Shown here one piece after another: positions 12,375 through 25,112 of a stretch of DNA of 64,000 nt. This stretch comes from Pseudeuparius sepicola. Its lineage: Eukaryota; Arthropoda; Insecta; Coleoptera; Anthribidae. The position numbers were made by a program, and so were the translations under genes. Under the pieces are notes generated by a model. The model made no database searches and was not told the origin of the DNA. It worked only from the letters and a program-made list of their open reading frames with translations. The stretch spans positions 21,166,876 through 21,230,875 of the forward strand of contig OY987305.1 in the NCBI GenBank assembly GCA_963920635.1, given 5' to 3'. The first letter of the stretch is position 1, and each line of letters starts with the position of its first letter.

Positions 12375-13815
12375 AACGACTACTACCGGTGAAAAATCAA
12401 CTACTACCCCTTCGGACTAACTACTAGCGGCGAAATATCAACTACTACCACTTCGGAACAACTACTACCGGCGAAAAATCAACTACTACCACTTCGAACT
12501 AACTACTACCGGCGAAAAATCAAGTACTACCACTTCGGAACAACTACTACCGGGGAAAAATCAACTACTGCCACTTCGGACTAACTACTACCGGCGAAAA
12601 ATCAACTACTACCACTTCGGACTAACTACTACCGGCGAAAAATCAACTACTACCACTTCGGAACAACTACTACCGGCGAAAAATCAACTAATACCACTTC
12701 TGACTAACTACTACCGGCGAAAAATCAACTACTACCAATTCGGACTAACTACTAGCGGCGAAAAATCAAATACTACCACTTCGGAACAACTACTACCGGA
12801 ACAACTACTTTGGACTAGTTACTAACGGCGAAAAATCCACTAATATTACTTCGGAACAACTACTACCAGCGAAAAATCAACTACTACCACTTCTAACCAA
12901 CTACTACCGGTGAAAAATCAACTACTACCACCTCGAACTAACTACTACCGGCGAAAAATCAACTACTACAAGTTTGGACTCACTACTACCGGCGAAAAAT
13001 CAACTACTACCACTTCGGACTAACTACTACCGGCGAAAAATCAACTACTACCCTGGGAATAACTACCACCGGCGAAAAATCAACTAATACCACTTCGGAC
13101 TAACTACTACCGGCACAAAATCAACTACTACCCCTTCGGACTAACTACTACCGGTGAAAAATCAACTACTACCACTTCGGACTAACTACTACCGGCGAAA
13201 AATCAACTACTACCCTGGGAATAACTACTACCGGCGAAAAATCAACTAATACCACTTCGGACTAACTACTACCGGCAAAAAATCAACTACTACCCTTTCG
13301 GACTAACTACTACCGGAACAACTACTTCGGACTAGTTACTAACGGCGAAAAATCCACTAATATTACTCCGGAACAACTACTACCAGCGAAAAACCAACTA
13401 CTACCACTTCGAAGCAACTACTACCGGTGAAAAATCTACTACTACCACCTCGGACTAACTACTACCGGCGAAAAATCAACTACTACCATTTTGTACTCAC
13501 TACTACCGGCGAAAAATCAACTACTACCACTTCAGACTAACTACTACCGACGAAAAATCAACTACTACCACTTCGGAACAACTACTACCGGCGAAAAATA
13601 AACTACCACCACCTCGGACTAACTGCTACCGGCGAAAAATCAACTACTACCACTTCGGAACAACTACTACCAGCGAAAATCAACTAATACCACTTTGGAC
13701 TAACTACTACCGGCGAAAAATCAACTACCACCACTTAAGACTAACTACTACCGGCGAAAAATCAACTATTACCACCTCGGACTAACTACTACCGGCGAAA
13801 AATCAACTAGGTACT
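12375..13815 (+). repeat. Minisatellite, ~41-bp unit, higher-order organised
   Basis: The unit is roughly ACTACTACCGGCGAAAAATC plus AACTACTACCACTTCGGA and a short linker. It repeats about 35 times with alternating variants (ggactaact or ggaacaact). An unusual block (accggaacaactacttyggactagttactaacgg) recurs at about 12795 and 13313. This indicates a higher-order repeat of about 520 bp. There is no coding frame. Confidence 0.9.
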
Positions 13816-13817
13816 AC

Positions 13818-14035
13818 TACTTCCGGTAGTAGTTGTTCCGAAGTGGTAGAGTTGATTTTTGGCCGGTAGTAGTTAGTCCGAGGTGGTAGTAGTTGATTTT
13901 TCGCCGGTAGTACTTAGTCCGAAGTGGTAGTAGCTGATTTTTCGCCGGTAGTAGTTAGTCCGAAGTGATAGCAGTTGTATTTCGCCGGTAGTAGTTAGTC
14001 CGAAGTAGTAGTAGCTGATTTTTCGCCGGTAGTAA
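13818..14035 (-). repeat. Inverted block of the same minisatellite
   Basis: From about 13818 the same unit appears in reverse complement (tgatttttcgccggtagtag) for about five copies. The turn lies at the words ggtactactacttccggtag, giving a head-to-head junction able to form a large hairpin. Confidence 0.9.
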
Positions 14036-14944
14036 TCGTATTTGTAAAGAATTTCCCAAAAAAATTATTTTTAATTTTGGTCAATAAATGAGAAATTCCC
14101 CTCGCTGCCTGCCTAAATAGACTTCTTCCTTTTTAGGTACATTATTATAAGACGCGTGCAGCAAGGTCTCTAGAGGAGAGGAGGTTGCCTCTTAACTTCT
14201 GGCCAATCAGAGTTAGAGTTATTACGTCACTCGGTATATAAATTCAAATATTAGGAGTGTCTTGAATAGCCAAACAGATGGAATTTTTAGTTAAATTGAA
14301 TTAAATGCAGGTACAGGAATGAAATTTTTGAATTGTCAGTATTGTAATAATATTGTAAAAAAGTAAATGTCAAAAATTTACCAAAATATAATTTGCAAAA
14401 CCTTTTTAAAATACCTACAATGTCGAAGTTATAGGACACACTATTTTGATACTGCTGCAGTTTTTTAAACATGATAATACAAATCACGTAGGTACAAAAT
14501 ATGTTTTAAAAATTAGCTATATTCTATATTTTTGTGAAAAATCTGCCAAAAAATAAATGCAGAGGGTATTATAATACAGAAGGGGTGGTTGAGTGGAGGT
14601 GCAATTGGGTGAATTTGAAAACAGCAAGTGATATGCACAACGTAAAGGTTAATGCACCACATAATATTGTCAAAAGGTCTCTAAAAAGCCATACTTAGTG
14701 GTTCTATCAATATTTACAAATTGAACATTTAAGTACCTACATTACAGGCACGTTCACCTTAGGAATGTGCAATTTTGGAATATTGCTAAATAGTATATTC
14801 ATACAGCAAATATCTTATTAATATTCACAAATGGTTGTACATATAAGACATTCACGATATACTTATCTTATATGAATGTTCACGAGTGGCAATAACTGGA
14901 ATATCATGACGTCACCGGGATTCTAGCTTACACTATTTTTAGCT

Positions 14945-15025
14945 AATATTTCCAAGTACGGCTCAGTTGGTCAGAGCGTTGAACTTGTAAATGGGTGGTC
15001 GCACCCTGCAACTGGCGTCAGCGTT
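14945..15025 (+). pseudogene. tRNA-like relic
   Basis: The sequence ggctcagttggtcagagcg is a good D-arm/A-box match, and ggtggtcgcaccc is a poor B-box match about 30 bases on. The anticodon stem and acceptor stem do not pair, so this is a degraded tRNA or a tRNA-derived SINE head and not a working gene. Confidence 0.35.
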
Positions 15026-15056
15026 CTTTTTTAATGTTATAATATATACGTGATTA

Positions 15057-15842
15057 TTAAATGGATATACATAGAACATACAAATATGCTTCTGATGTTT
15101 TCAAATAAATCTTCAGTGAATATTTGTGGAACATACATTCACGATATTTGTTAATATTTATAATAAGTGTTTCCAAGCGATAGCAGCATTCTTCGAAATC
15201 AAAGATTTTTTGTTTTAACAGATCATTTTGCTCCTGCAAGGCCTTTATGTCTTGTTTAGGTATTTCGATTACAACCTTTTGATGCGACTTGCTCTTCTAT
15301 TTGGCTGTGTTGCATACTAACATTCTCTTCTATACCTTCAAAAAATAAAAATACATTAAAAAAGCCGGAAAAATAAATAAATATTTCCTCTAGCTACCTG
15401 AACATCAATCTACTTCATTTAATTAAAGATATCTAATTAAAGATATCTGTAATATGTTTCGTTTCTCTCTGCAGTCCATCTTGCCCTTTGAAATTAGGAA
15501 CCAGCGTATGATTTATCTGCAACCTCTTGTACTTCGCCCAAGTTGTGAATAACAGAGACAGTATTGCTTAAATAATATTCCTTATTAATTAAATGCTCTT
15601 TTTAATTCTCTAGGGCAAGTACTGAACAATCTGGTTTTCAATTCATGTTCAAAATCTTGCGCTTATGGAAGTGTCTACTACAAATGCGTTTATTTGTCGG
15701 TGAAAATTTGTACTTCTTATAGCATCTTTGAACCCATTCCTTCCATATTTGTGGATCCCTTCGGGAATCTAAAAAACATCGTATCTTCACCATGTTCCTT
15801 TGCCTTACAGACAGCTTCATAACAAATCTTTCCTCTGGGCTT
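15057..15842 (-). pseudogene. THAP-domain gene remnant with coiled-coil exon
   Basis: After a minus-strand acceptor (attactattgtag at 15843) the sequence reads CYEAVCKAKEHGEDTMFFRFPK. This gives the first two zinc-binding cysteines and the conserved FP of a THAP domain. A frame slip near 15765 shifts to a second frame with DPQIWKEW...KFSPTNKRICSRHF, giving the conserved Trp, Pro and the C-x2-H pair. The complete C2CH set is therefore present but broken by one frameshift. About 300 bases downstream (15057-15290) the strand encodes KALQEQNDLLKQKI-type heptads, a coiled coil often found after THAP domains. THAP domains bind DNA and occur in P-type transposases and host regulators; which one this was is unclear. 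Confidence 0.7.
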
Positions 15843-17930
15843 CTACAATAGTAATTAGGTACTAAGGTATAAACATTTTTACAGTCCTCGACTTGACAGG
15901 TTTATGTACATAATCGAAAATGTAAAAGACCTGCTTATATTAAGTACCTAGTTTGATGTAGGATATAATATTTTAAGAAAACAATCCATGTTTAGAACCA
16001 TTTTTTGCATCCTACCAGACGGCCTCTATAGTAGTGGAGAGGTAGTTTCTATGCGAATTGATTCCTTTTCCACAAATGGTAGGTACTGGGGATGGTTTTC
16101 TATTTATGTTTTTATGAAATGTACATTCACCTTTCAAATAAGCAGGAAACTTCTGTATAATGGCTTACCTTTGAACTTTTTTTCTTTGAAGGGTTCTGAC
16201 GAATCCAGTAAAACCAAACTAATAATTTATCTATATTTATTAATATTGTCACCGTATCTTTTCACTTCACTCTAAGGTGAAATAATACCTCCCAAAGGCA
16301 ATGAAGCAAAAATAAACGAAAGTAATTGACAGGACTACACGGTAAACAAACGGGAGCAACTGGGAATTATATACCAGATACCAGATGACACGCAACACGG
16401 CGGCGACTTTGACCTTGAGATTTAAATAGGCAACATCCTAATCAAAAGACCTTGCGTATGCAGCGGTTACGATGACGCTTCGGAGTTACAATAGGAAAAA
16501 TGCTTTCCGTCGACGAACTGAAAGTTCGAGGACAAACTTTGCACTCCGCGAAGCTTTAGCTCCGTTATGGAGGGATACATAATCTAGTTTATATTGTAGA
16601 AAATTCACAATATTATACATTTCTCCGAAAGTGCAATAATCTTGTCTGGAGCCATCTTTAAGTACTTTTTTTACAGACGAATACCCAGAGCTCATATCCT
16701 CAGTTGTCACCTGAAGATGCCCAAAACTAAGCACATCGGGGCAGCTCATGTCTGCCCCAGCCCCATCAGGTATTTGTCCATTCGGCCACCACCGTTAGGG
16801 ATGCCCAAGACTATTTGAGAAAAATATTAAGCTCTTTCGGACATGTTTCTAAGTCAATCCTGAATTATGTCTTAAGTATAAGCATAGGGACTACCTACTA
16901 TATCGTGGTTTGGCTGACGAAGGAAAAATAGGTACCTCTAAACTTATCCAATCGAGAAATAATCACTCTAAATCTTTAATAACATGTCTCAATGGCTAGT
17001 AAATATTGGCCATTTGGCTAAGATTTCTCGCAAAGTAAAAAACGGCAGTCCATAATAGCTAGTGCAAGCGTCGCGGCACCCCGAGAGAGCATTTCGAGAG
17101 GGAACAGGATTTGCAACTAAATCTTATTTATAATTACGGCCGCCAAGGTTATTCTTTTGTGCGAACTGATACAAGTCAACCCAAGCACTCTAAAATAGAT
17201 TCATGAATACAAACTCTCGCTTATTAAAATAAGGGAGCATGCCTTCTCAGGCTTTACTCTAGACTATAGCACATCACTTTCGTGATAAAAATAAGGGTGA
17301 TTACGAAACGCAACCTCACTTATGTTCAATTTCTTCCGAGGAGATTCCTCGTCGATAAAACAAATGCTAACTGACAGAGCTAATATTGAACTTTTATTCA
17401 AACATCTAGGTACATGTAGGTACTTACATCAGTGGCGGATTTTCAGGGGAGGCAAGTGAGGCGGCGCCTCACCAAAGTAAATCAGGCAAGTTTTTTTATT
17501 AATTGATTCCCGTGACTTTTTCTGCGTAAAAAAAACCCGTCCCGTAGGTAGGTAGGTACCCCTTCAAAAAGCACTTTCCGTTTTTCAAAATTTTCAAATT
17601 TTCCATTTTTCCGGGCAACTTTTCCAATTTTCCTTTCCCTAAAAACCTTATTATTACCCATTACGAACATTAAAAAAAATAACCAAATCGTTCCGGCCGT
17701 TCTCAAGTGATGAGCTTACCAACGATCATAATTTTTATTTATAGTGAAATTGTCAATCAGTCCCCCACTGTCTTTACAATCGTCAAAGGACTATTATTTA
17801 TCATTTGTAGGCCTCCTGGCTTCTTATTATATACATCACTTAGAATACATATTCGATAAGCGCAGGCACAAAAATAGCTAAAATTACACTCCTTGAGGCG
17901 GAATTTCTTTTAATATTTGGTATCCTCCTA
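15843..17930. other. Mostly non-coding; possible exon at 16486-16795 (-)
   Basis: A frame of about 100 codons is open on the minus strand at 16486-16795 (reads WWPNGQIPDGAGAD ... KKVLKDGSRQDYCTF). Its composition is protein-like and it lies upstream of the THAP remnant on the same strand. No family is recognised and no clear splice pair was found. The 17430-17480 segment contains CAGTGGCGGATTTTC, which resembles a hAT terminus, but no matching right end was located. Confidence 0.3.
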
Positions 17931-17938
17931 GCGCACAG

Positions 17939-18792
17939 CAGGATTGCCAACTTTTGGAACAGAAAATACCGTACCGGAAGGTCTAAAATACCGTATTTTC
18001 CCCGCCAGGACCGTACAACAGAAAAGGCTTGGCCTTGGGTTTAGACTCTTTTCTTGTGTTGTTCACTGGCACTGAACTCTATTCTAACTGAAATGGAAAC
18101 GCCGTATCCGCAAGTGAGGCACATTTCTGAATAGCTCTCAATTTCTGAATAACATACAAGAAATTGTTGTCTTTGTCGCACTAGTTGTTATTTTAGGCAG
18201 TTGTCTTTGTCACACTCTTACGATACACCCTGAATAAACCACAAGTCTACCTCTCTTAAGCCCAATACTTACCTTGCAACTTTTATATAAACCTTTTTTT
18301 TTCTGCAAAAATTAGAGAAATAATAAGGGGTCGGAGTTTTCTCGTAAAGACACTGTACATCACAGAAAATCTGAGGGATACTGATATTAAAACAAAATAA
18401 TGCCAATATCCTAACTAAACATCAAATTTTCTGAGTACGGCTCTGCCGACACCTATCATTCTAGGGACCTTCATAAATTCTAGGGATATGCAACATAAAT
18501 CTAGTAGTATACATTCTAATCACGGAAAGTTCTATCACGAAGAACAAGGTTAGGTAGGATAGGTAGGGTTAGGTATGTTTTAAGTTATCTCACAATTCAG
18601 AGCAACCACGCAAACCACAAATATAAAATAGATGATCACTCAAAATGTTCTTTTCGTTCTTTCACAAATCAGTGGCGAAGAAGACCCCTGAGGACCGTAT
18701 TGTCGCGTACGGTCCTGAAGTTGGACCGCATACCGTACTTTAGTTAAAATTACCCTACAAATACGGTTAAAAGCGTACAGTTGGCAACCCTG
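17939..18792. mobile_element. Non-autonomous hAT-like element, 8-bp TSD
   Basis: The left end CAGGATTGCCAACT is matched by the right end AGTTGGCAACCCTG (one mismatch). The perfect 8-bp duplication GCGCACAG lies at 17931-17938 and 18793-18800. CAGGG-type ends plus an 8-bp duplication are the hAT pattern. Subterminal copies of taccgta(t/c) repeat in both orientations. No transposase frame is present. Confidence 0.88.
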
Positions 18793-18800
18793 GCGCACAG

Positions 18801-19927
18801 GTTTGCCAGCCAGATTACACGCGCGCGCGCGTATTCAACGAGAATCCCGTTGCAAAATGTTCCCTTTGAAGCTCCAAACACGGGCGCCTCCGTCTGCAAT
18901 CGGCTATAATCTACCATCTTCGTTCTCGGAACGAAGGAACCAGGCACGTGGTCCGTCCTCGTCTCTCGTCTCCCGTCCGTATTGTTTATGACGATTAGCT
19001 ACGTTTTTCGAGGTGCATCAAAGCTGCTTGTTGGATAATATGCAATTATTTACCTATTATTTATCACGTTATTGGGGTTTTTCGGTTTTTGTTATTACAA
19101 TTCACGATATTATTGTGGGCTTACATCATGCCGTTTGCTCGTCGGCCAGAACACCAGCAAAGAGAAATCATTCAGATGAAACCAACCCCAGCATTAGGCG
19201 GATTGGTAAGTCCATATTTTTAAAGTCTATTTAACTATTATAGGTATTTACATTATAATTATGATTAGTAGGTAATAGTAGTCGCATTTTTATTATTATT
19301 TTATTATTTTGTATTAAGCTTATTGATGCTTCTAGCTTATATTGCTTCTGCTTGTAGATTCTGACATGACATGGACAATGGTCATGAACATTATGTAGGG
19401 TTAGGGGTTGGTACAGACCTCAGACTAATGAATAAAGGGGACGAATTTGTTTACAAATTTAAGTGAATTGTTGACAGGACTTATTTTTATTACTATCCTC
19501 ATGTTTACAAATATTGGTCCTTTATACTGACCTGCCCCAAACATGTTGTCACATTTAAGAGTAACAATAACTAGGAATATCATAAATCAAATAGGCAATT
19601 TCTTTAGTAGATGCATTGAACGTAAAATTGCCCCCACTTATAAAATTCAGACGGAACAGTAAAGTAAAACAACCTTTTCGTGTTCAAGAAAGATTATGTA
19701 GGTGTTTTATTATTGACAAAATGGTTATAGTAGAGAACACCCATTATTCTTCGCACTAATCGGCAACGTTGCGGCAGTTTGACAGGGACCAAAGTTAGCG
19801 CTTGCTCAACTTGCTTGTTTTCCATTTTGTTTGTTTTGGTGTGTGCTTCGGTATTTGCTTAGTTTTACCAGAGAACAAACGCTAAAATCGAGTTTTTCGT
19901 GCGGTTCCAAGTTTAAAATATTAAAAA
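18801..19927. other. No gene seen; upstream region of a THAP first exon
   Basis: The segment has scattered short frames without motifs. 19740-19920 is less AT-rich and directly precedes the ATG at 19928, so it may contain the old promoter and 5' leader of that gene. No TATA box or initiator could be placed with confidence. Confidence 0.35.
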
Positions 19928-21446
19928 ATGGTAAAAAAAAGGTGCATAAAGTGCAAGTGTCTTTCCTCTGAAGTGAATAAAGAGAATATTTCGTTCAGTG
20001 GCGGCCCGTGGGTTTTGGCAGCGGGTGGACAAGGTGAAGAGGTAACGCCTAAATAACAGGTGACATCCCCCCCCCCCGGAAATATGGAAATAGGGATATG
20101 TCCAACGATATATACCAAAGGCAACTTGTTTTGTTTCATGAAATTGAAAAGATGTTATTGTTGGCACATTCAAGTTTTGTAAATATAAGTATCTCAAAGC
20201 ATATATATACGATATACAAGTCTATCAAAAAACGATTTATTATGCAATACAAAATAGGAAAGACTGAATTTAAGAAATGCCAATGTAAACAAATTACCTC
20301 GTCTTCGTCTCCCCCGACCTGCTAATTTTAGACGCAAAATAAAACCGATTTATTTGTATTAAAGTGAGTCATCTATTCCTTTATATCGCTGGACATGTCA
20401 CTCTAGTCACAGAAAAACTTGCCGTTTTTCTGTGCTCTAGTTTACTTTTGAAGTCAGACCTTCCTCCCCCTAGCGTTCATCAATGGACGAGCCCGGGCTA
20501 GCCCCGCCTGGCCTTCGCCGCGCCGTCCGCGTCGCCGGTCCCGGCCGGAGACAGAAATATGAATAAGAAATGGTATTCAATTCAGGGCGCTGATCCGAAA
20601 ATTGGAAAATTCTGTTTGTTTTGTAATGTACTCATAAGTAATAAGATTTGAGATTTGAAGAAAAGACAAAGGAACCTACGTTACTACTTTTACTTTCTGA
20701 TTTGATTGATAAAATGATAAGTGATAAGGATAAATATAAAGTATAAGTTATAAGTATCACTTTTTTGCAATTCGAATGTAAATCTAAATCGGGTTTCCCT
20801 TTACTTGCATTCTAATTTCTTTAAAATTGGACCGCTTAGGCGCGATTAATTAACTGAACGTAAATATATGTATTACACTTTACATACCTTACCAAAAAAA
20901 TTAAGTTAATAACTGACTGTTAGGTACTAATAGTTACACACTCACATAAACATGGATTCATTTTTTCTGAATTTTCGCGACTTAATTTAACCTAATAACA
21001 GACGCAGACGGCCTCGTTCGGTCGCTGTTTCCGGCCGCTCGCCGCTGGGTCGGCTGGGCTCGCCCACCCTGGTAGTTAAATGCCGAACATATGCGTAACC
21101 TACGTTTATATCTTCGCTCAGCTCGGGCGCGTTGGCTCTCGTCGCAGACGTATGGCTTGGCTAGATTCGACCGCTCGGGCCGCTACGGGCTTGCCCATCG
21201 GCATCGGCTGGGACGGCTGGAGAACCGGGCACCGCGTAGTTTGGAAAATTCAATCGTGCCCTCCCAAAATAATTATTATCAAATTCAAATTCACGTTTCA
21301 GTCGTGAGTCTATGAAGTTCATTGGTAAATTTAATATCATTGTTGAACACGATAAAAATTCTTTTTTTTCCTTTTCCGTTGTCCGATTGGGTGGGCACTG
21401 CCCACCCTGCCCAATGCCACGAACCGCCACTGATTTCGTTCCATAG
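19928..21446 (+). pseudogene. THAP first exon split by a hAT insertion
   Basis: An ATG at 19928 opens a reading frame with CIKCKC followed by NKENISF. It is cut at 19995 by the hAT-like element. Past the element and its duplicated 8 bp, the frame resumes at 21441 to give ISFH and ends at a splice donor (catag/gtagtg, GT at 21447). C-x2-C followed about 15 residues later by SFH is the opening of a THAP zinc finger. The rest of the domain would lie in a following exon, which was not found. The gene is broken unless the insert is spliced out. Confidence 0.6.
19996..21432. mobile_element. Non-autonomous hAT-like element in a THAP exon
   Basis: The ends are CAGTGGCGGCCCGTGG and CCACGAACCGCCACTG (nearly complementary). 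The target duplication ATTTCGTT is exact, at 19988-19995 and 21433-21440. The 1.44-kb interior contains a poly-C run, GC-rich blocks near 20470-20550 and 21000-21240, and no transposase. Removing it and one duplication restores continuity of the exon around it. Confidence 0.9.
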
Positions 21447-21938
21447 GTAGTGTTTGTAAATACATTTATCTCTTTCATAAAGTGAGAGGGTTCAGCTTAC
21501 TGTTTACATCTGTATAACGACGCTATAATGCGGTATCCCCTTTATTCATTACTCTGAGCCTTGTTTATGGAGGTTCTAGTTAGCTTTTGCTTATGGCGGA
21601 ATTTCTATAACCTTCAAATATGTCCCTATGGTCTGTCTGTCACATTCCCACTTGTTACTAAATATTTCTGTCTCGTTCCCTTACATTTAACCGAGACGCG
21701 TCCGTACGGTGGCGCCAAATTCCGAAACCACCGTTCGAGTCGGTCGATTGAGGAAGGAATCTTCAATCAACGGTTCGGGCAAAGCGTCGCTCCGTCGATG
21801 TCAACGGTCGCTCCATCGACGATGGAAGGTTAAATTTTACAGCGCAGGAAACTGTATTTACGCGGGTATCGATCGGCATTTCATGTTTTGAGCCATCAGA
21901 TTAACGATAAATAGGTACAGAGGTTATGAAGTGAAAAT

Positions 21939-22257
21939 GTGTTTTGTTGTATCGTCGATGGCAATTACCTAACCGGGTCAAGGCCAAAAGTGTCCGTTTT
22001 TGCCTTTCCTAAGGATCCAGTTTTGAGGGCAAAATGGCAAGCCTTATTTATACAAACAAGGGTGCAAGCCATAAAAAGGGCTTACTTTGTAGTCAAGAAA
22101 CATTCTAAGGTATGTTATAGTATATGTTACATTTTTTATATATTTTTCATAAAGCTTCGGATTATTGTAGGTCTGTGAACAACACTTTTTAACACAAGAC
22201 ATTGAAAGGGAGACTACGTGTGTTCGTCGATGGTCCTCAATCAACGGTGTGTTGTAG
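21939..22257 (+). pseudogene. THAP DNA-binding domain, two exons
   Basis: Exon 1 (21939-22109) encodes FAFPKDPVLRAKW and KRAYFVVKKHSK. A 61-nt intron with aag/gtatgt and ttgtag/g signals follows, and exon 2 (22171-22257) adds VCEQHF, completing the C-x2-H pair in the same frame. The order FP...DP..W...KKHS.VC..HF is diagnostic of THAP. The first Cys pair is poor (MFCC, no clear C-x2-4-C spacing), and the frame stops 28 codons into exon 2. This is the DNA-binding N-terminus of a lost transposase or a captured domain. Confidence 0.7.
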
Positions 22258-23880
22258 AATCGACTGGTGAAACTACGTGCACTTTTAAAAATTCCACGTT
22301 TAGCTAAAGGTTTTAAATTTTCATGGCAAGTTATTTTATTATATTTTTACAAAATATACTTACTTTTTTAGGTGCAATACCTTGTAAGTTAGCAGGTTGC
22401 CCAAGTTATTTGTCCAAATGGAGCACGAGTCGTAGGGAAGGTCCCAAATAAAAAAAAAAACAAAAAATTGAACTTGGACAGGTTGAAAAAGCCATAGCCG
22501 AATGCGTTGAGAGTTGTGAAGCTTACAAGTCTGCAAACATTGAGGAAGCGTATTCAAAAATTTTTGATATTGCCGAGAGGGCGAAAGGAAACGAAGGAAG
22601 GGGCACATGTAGAGTATTCACTGAAATGTTTATTCTCATAATATTTTTTTGTTGTGATATTTTTATTGTTGAATTATCTTTTATTAAATAACTCTTAAAT
22701 TGTTGCTGTATTAAAATATTTTTGTGTTCCACAGATTAGTTACTATGTTATGTTTGAAATTGTACCTAGTAGTATTTTACCTGGACACAAAAAAACGACA
22801 AACTTTGCAGAAGTTTCAGTTATTAAGTGTTTTTAAGATGCTAGTTGATCATAAATAAAAATCGTTGATATCGTACTGTCATGCTCGAAGATGTGCCTCA
22901 AAATAGGTACATAGCTAATATTAATATTATCTATTATACAGCGTGGTGAATAAAAAATGCGGAAGTGTGATTTTTCTTCTTCTTTTGAGTAGGTGGTTGT
23001 GAATTCATACTTGACATTGTCTTGGGATTCCAAACAACTCTTCTTAGTGCCATAGTGCTGTAGTTCTAAAAATAAGGGTACTTTACTCTTGAGGAATTTT
23101 CATAAAATTGTTCGGGTATATTTTGAGTTTAAGCACAAGTACCAACTTTTATCAAGAATACTTTTTTCTGAGAAACTTCAAATATAGAAAATTCCCATTT
23201 GTGTCCAACTTTCTGACAGACACTGTATATACAGGGTGAGTTTTGTTCGATGCCCACTATAGGGATCTCGGAAACTAGCAGAACTACAACAAAGAATTGC
23301 GGGGAAGAATTGCAGTTTTGAATGCTCAATCTAATACCCCTTTTGGATTTTTAAAAAAGTTCATGGCTCACTAGATATTTTGAAAATAGTGATTTTTTGC
23401 TATTTCATCAGATCTCTGTAGCTTCGTTATTTCTGATTATACAGAAAAACTGTAGAGACAAAAATTGGAGATATGTAATCCAATTTTTTATGTTGTTTGT
23501 GATTTTTGAGATATGACATAGACTTGTGTTTTTTTAAATGTAAATCATAGTTGGCTGTGGCCTTATCAAATCGGCCATTTTTTGAGCTTTTCAAAAATAT
23601 GATACTCTGCATAGTTATTATAACAAATAAAATAGCTATGGCTAATTTTCTGATTTTTTTCTTAATTTTCACATAGTCAGCCATGGAATATTTTCATAAT
23701 TACGTTCTATTTTATAATAAATTCAAACTTTCAAATATTTTATTTTTAGCTGGTAACAAAATAAAACAAAAATTATCATGATGGAGCTCCACCACATAAT
23801 TATCTGCCCGTAAGAAATTACCTAGATCAGCTATATCCAAATAGTTTGATAGGGAGAAATATACCTAATATACGCTAAGG

Positions 23881-23990
23881 TTTTAGATTTTGATAATAGG
23901 TGGCGCCTTGTGAATCCGATCATAGGTCTCCGTTAGTTTTAGATTTTGATAATAGGTGGCGCCTTGTGAATTAAATCTCCGTTAGTTTTA
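23881..23990 (+). repeat. Short tandem duplication
   Basis: The phrase ttttagattttgataatagg followed by tggcgccttgtgaat and ctccgttag occurs twice in a row with a small indel between copies. It lies inside the right part of the P-like element. Confidence 0.7.
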
Positions 23991-24083
23991 GATTTGGTCC
24001 TTAGAAGCCGACACAAGCAACTAAATCTATTAATATATAGAAATTCCGCCATAAGCAAAAGCTAACTAGTCTCATAAACAAGG

Positions 24084-25085
24084 GTCTGAGGTACAGACAG
24101 GGTGCCCACGCGAAGTGTCCCACCACCACTATAATTTTTAAATTTTTGTGAAGTTTTAGATAATAAATATCCTAGGAAGTTTTATGCAGTTTTCTGGAAT
24201 AGTCGAATAGTAAGAAATTTTATACCCACAGGATGTTTTGCAAATACGTGGCAAAACAAAGTTGAGTTTTTTAAATAGTAATGCCTCCTTCTTTTAATTT
24301 TGAATTCTACTTTTTTGTAATTTCGGGAATATCATGTAATAGGTAACAGTTTTACAGTTTTTGAAAGTGTTAACAAAAAATAACCTTGATCACTGACCTT
24401 TTGTGCATTATAAAATTTACTTATTAACTTATAATGAACTAGCCAGGGACTAACAGTTTCAATTATTGACATTTAATAATAGACAGTGGCTTTGAAAAAT
24501 GATATAGGTACAGCGGTATACAAAAAATACCCGTAGAATTCATATTCAAGCACACATAATAAGTATTTAGAGTTAAAGGGTATACCACTGATAAAAAAAT
24601 AAAACTTTGTTTTGCTTTTGCCAGGCATTTGTGTAATATTTTACTTTCAGATCACCACATATGGTGAGTGGAAGTAGTGATCAACAAAAAAATTAAAAAA
24701 ATATATATTCGCTAAATCGGTTTAATCGCCGAAATCCAAAATATCAGCAAGTGTATGTGTGTGTGCCAACGATAACTTTCGAAGGAATTAAGATATCAGC
24801 TTCAAATTTGGTACATATAGTCAATCTTTCCGACAAATAGGATGGTTCGGATTGTTTTTGGGCAAAATCTCTCTACGCGAGGGGTTGAAAACGGGGGAGA
24901 GGGATAAAAACATATATAACTAAGAATAATGCAGATATAATTCCTTATTATAGTGAAATGTGTCAAGAGGAGACTCACTTTTAGATGAAATATCTTCTAA
25001 AGTGATAAAATGTATGCATTTGATAAGTTCATCTGTGTAGCAAAGATATTATATTGGTGGTAACGGTAACAAGCAAATTATCAAC
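24084..25085. other. Intergenic, with a repeat-like segment at 24640-25080
   Basis: No coding frame is supported. The stretch from about 24960 (gagactcacttttagatg, gaaatatcttctaaagtg, gtagcaaagatattat) is related to a segment inside the large palindromic element (about 52196-52310, mirrored at 38380-38490). It is therefore part of a dispersed repeat and ends in the TAA array. Confidence 0.45.
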
Positions 25086-25112
25086 TATAATAATAATAAT
25101 AATAATAATAAT
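25086..25112. repeat. TAA microsatellite, target of Dong-like insertion
   Basis: This is an uninterrupted run of TAA units directly abutting the 5' truncation point of the first Dong-like copy. Equivalent runs lie at 27212-27222 (between copies) and 30861-30889 (after the second). Confidence 0.9.

Larger units (their letters stand above)
21559..24083 (+). mobile_element. Decayed P-like element with THAP domain
   Basis: A roughly 50-bp inverted repeat bounds the segment. The left side has CCTTGTTTATG ... ctagttagcttttgcttatg; the right side has cataagcaaaagctaactag ... CATAAACAAGG. The flanks ctctgag and gtctgag match at six of seven positions, possibly a worn 8-bp duplication. The interior encodes a THAP domain (21939-22257) near the left end, as in P-type transposons. 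No catalytic domain survives. Much of the interior (about 21610-23235) recurs inverted at 56390-60235. Confidence 0.5.

Noticed and set aside
12375..14035. CRISPR-like regular repeats
   Set aside because: The units are contiguous minisatellite copies without unique spacers, and the DNA is animal.
14945..15025. Functional tRNA gene
   Set aside because: The A-box is good, but the anticodon and acceptor stems do not pair and the B-box is poor.
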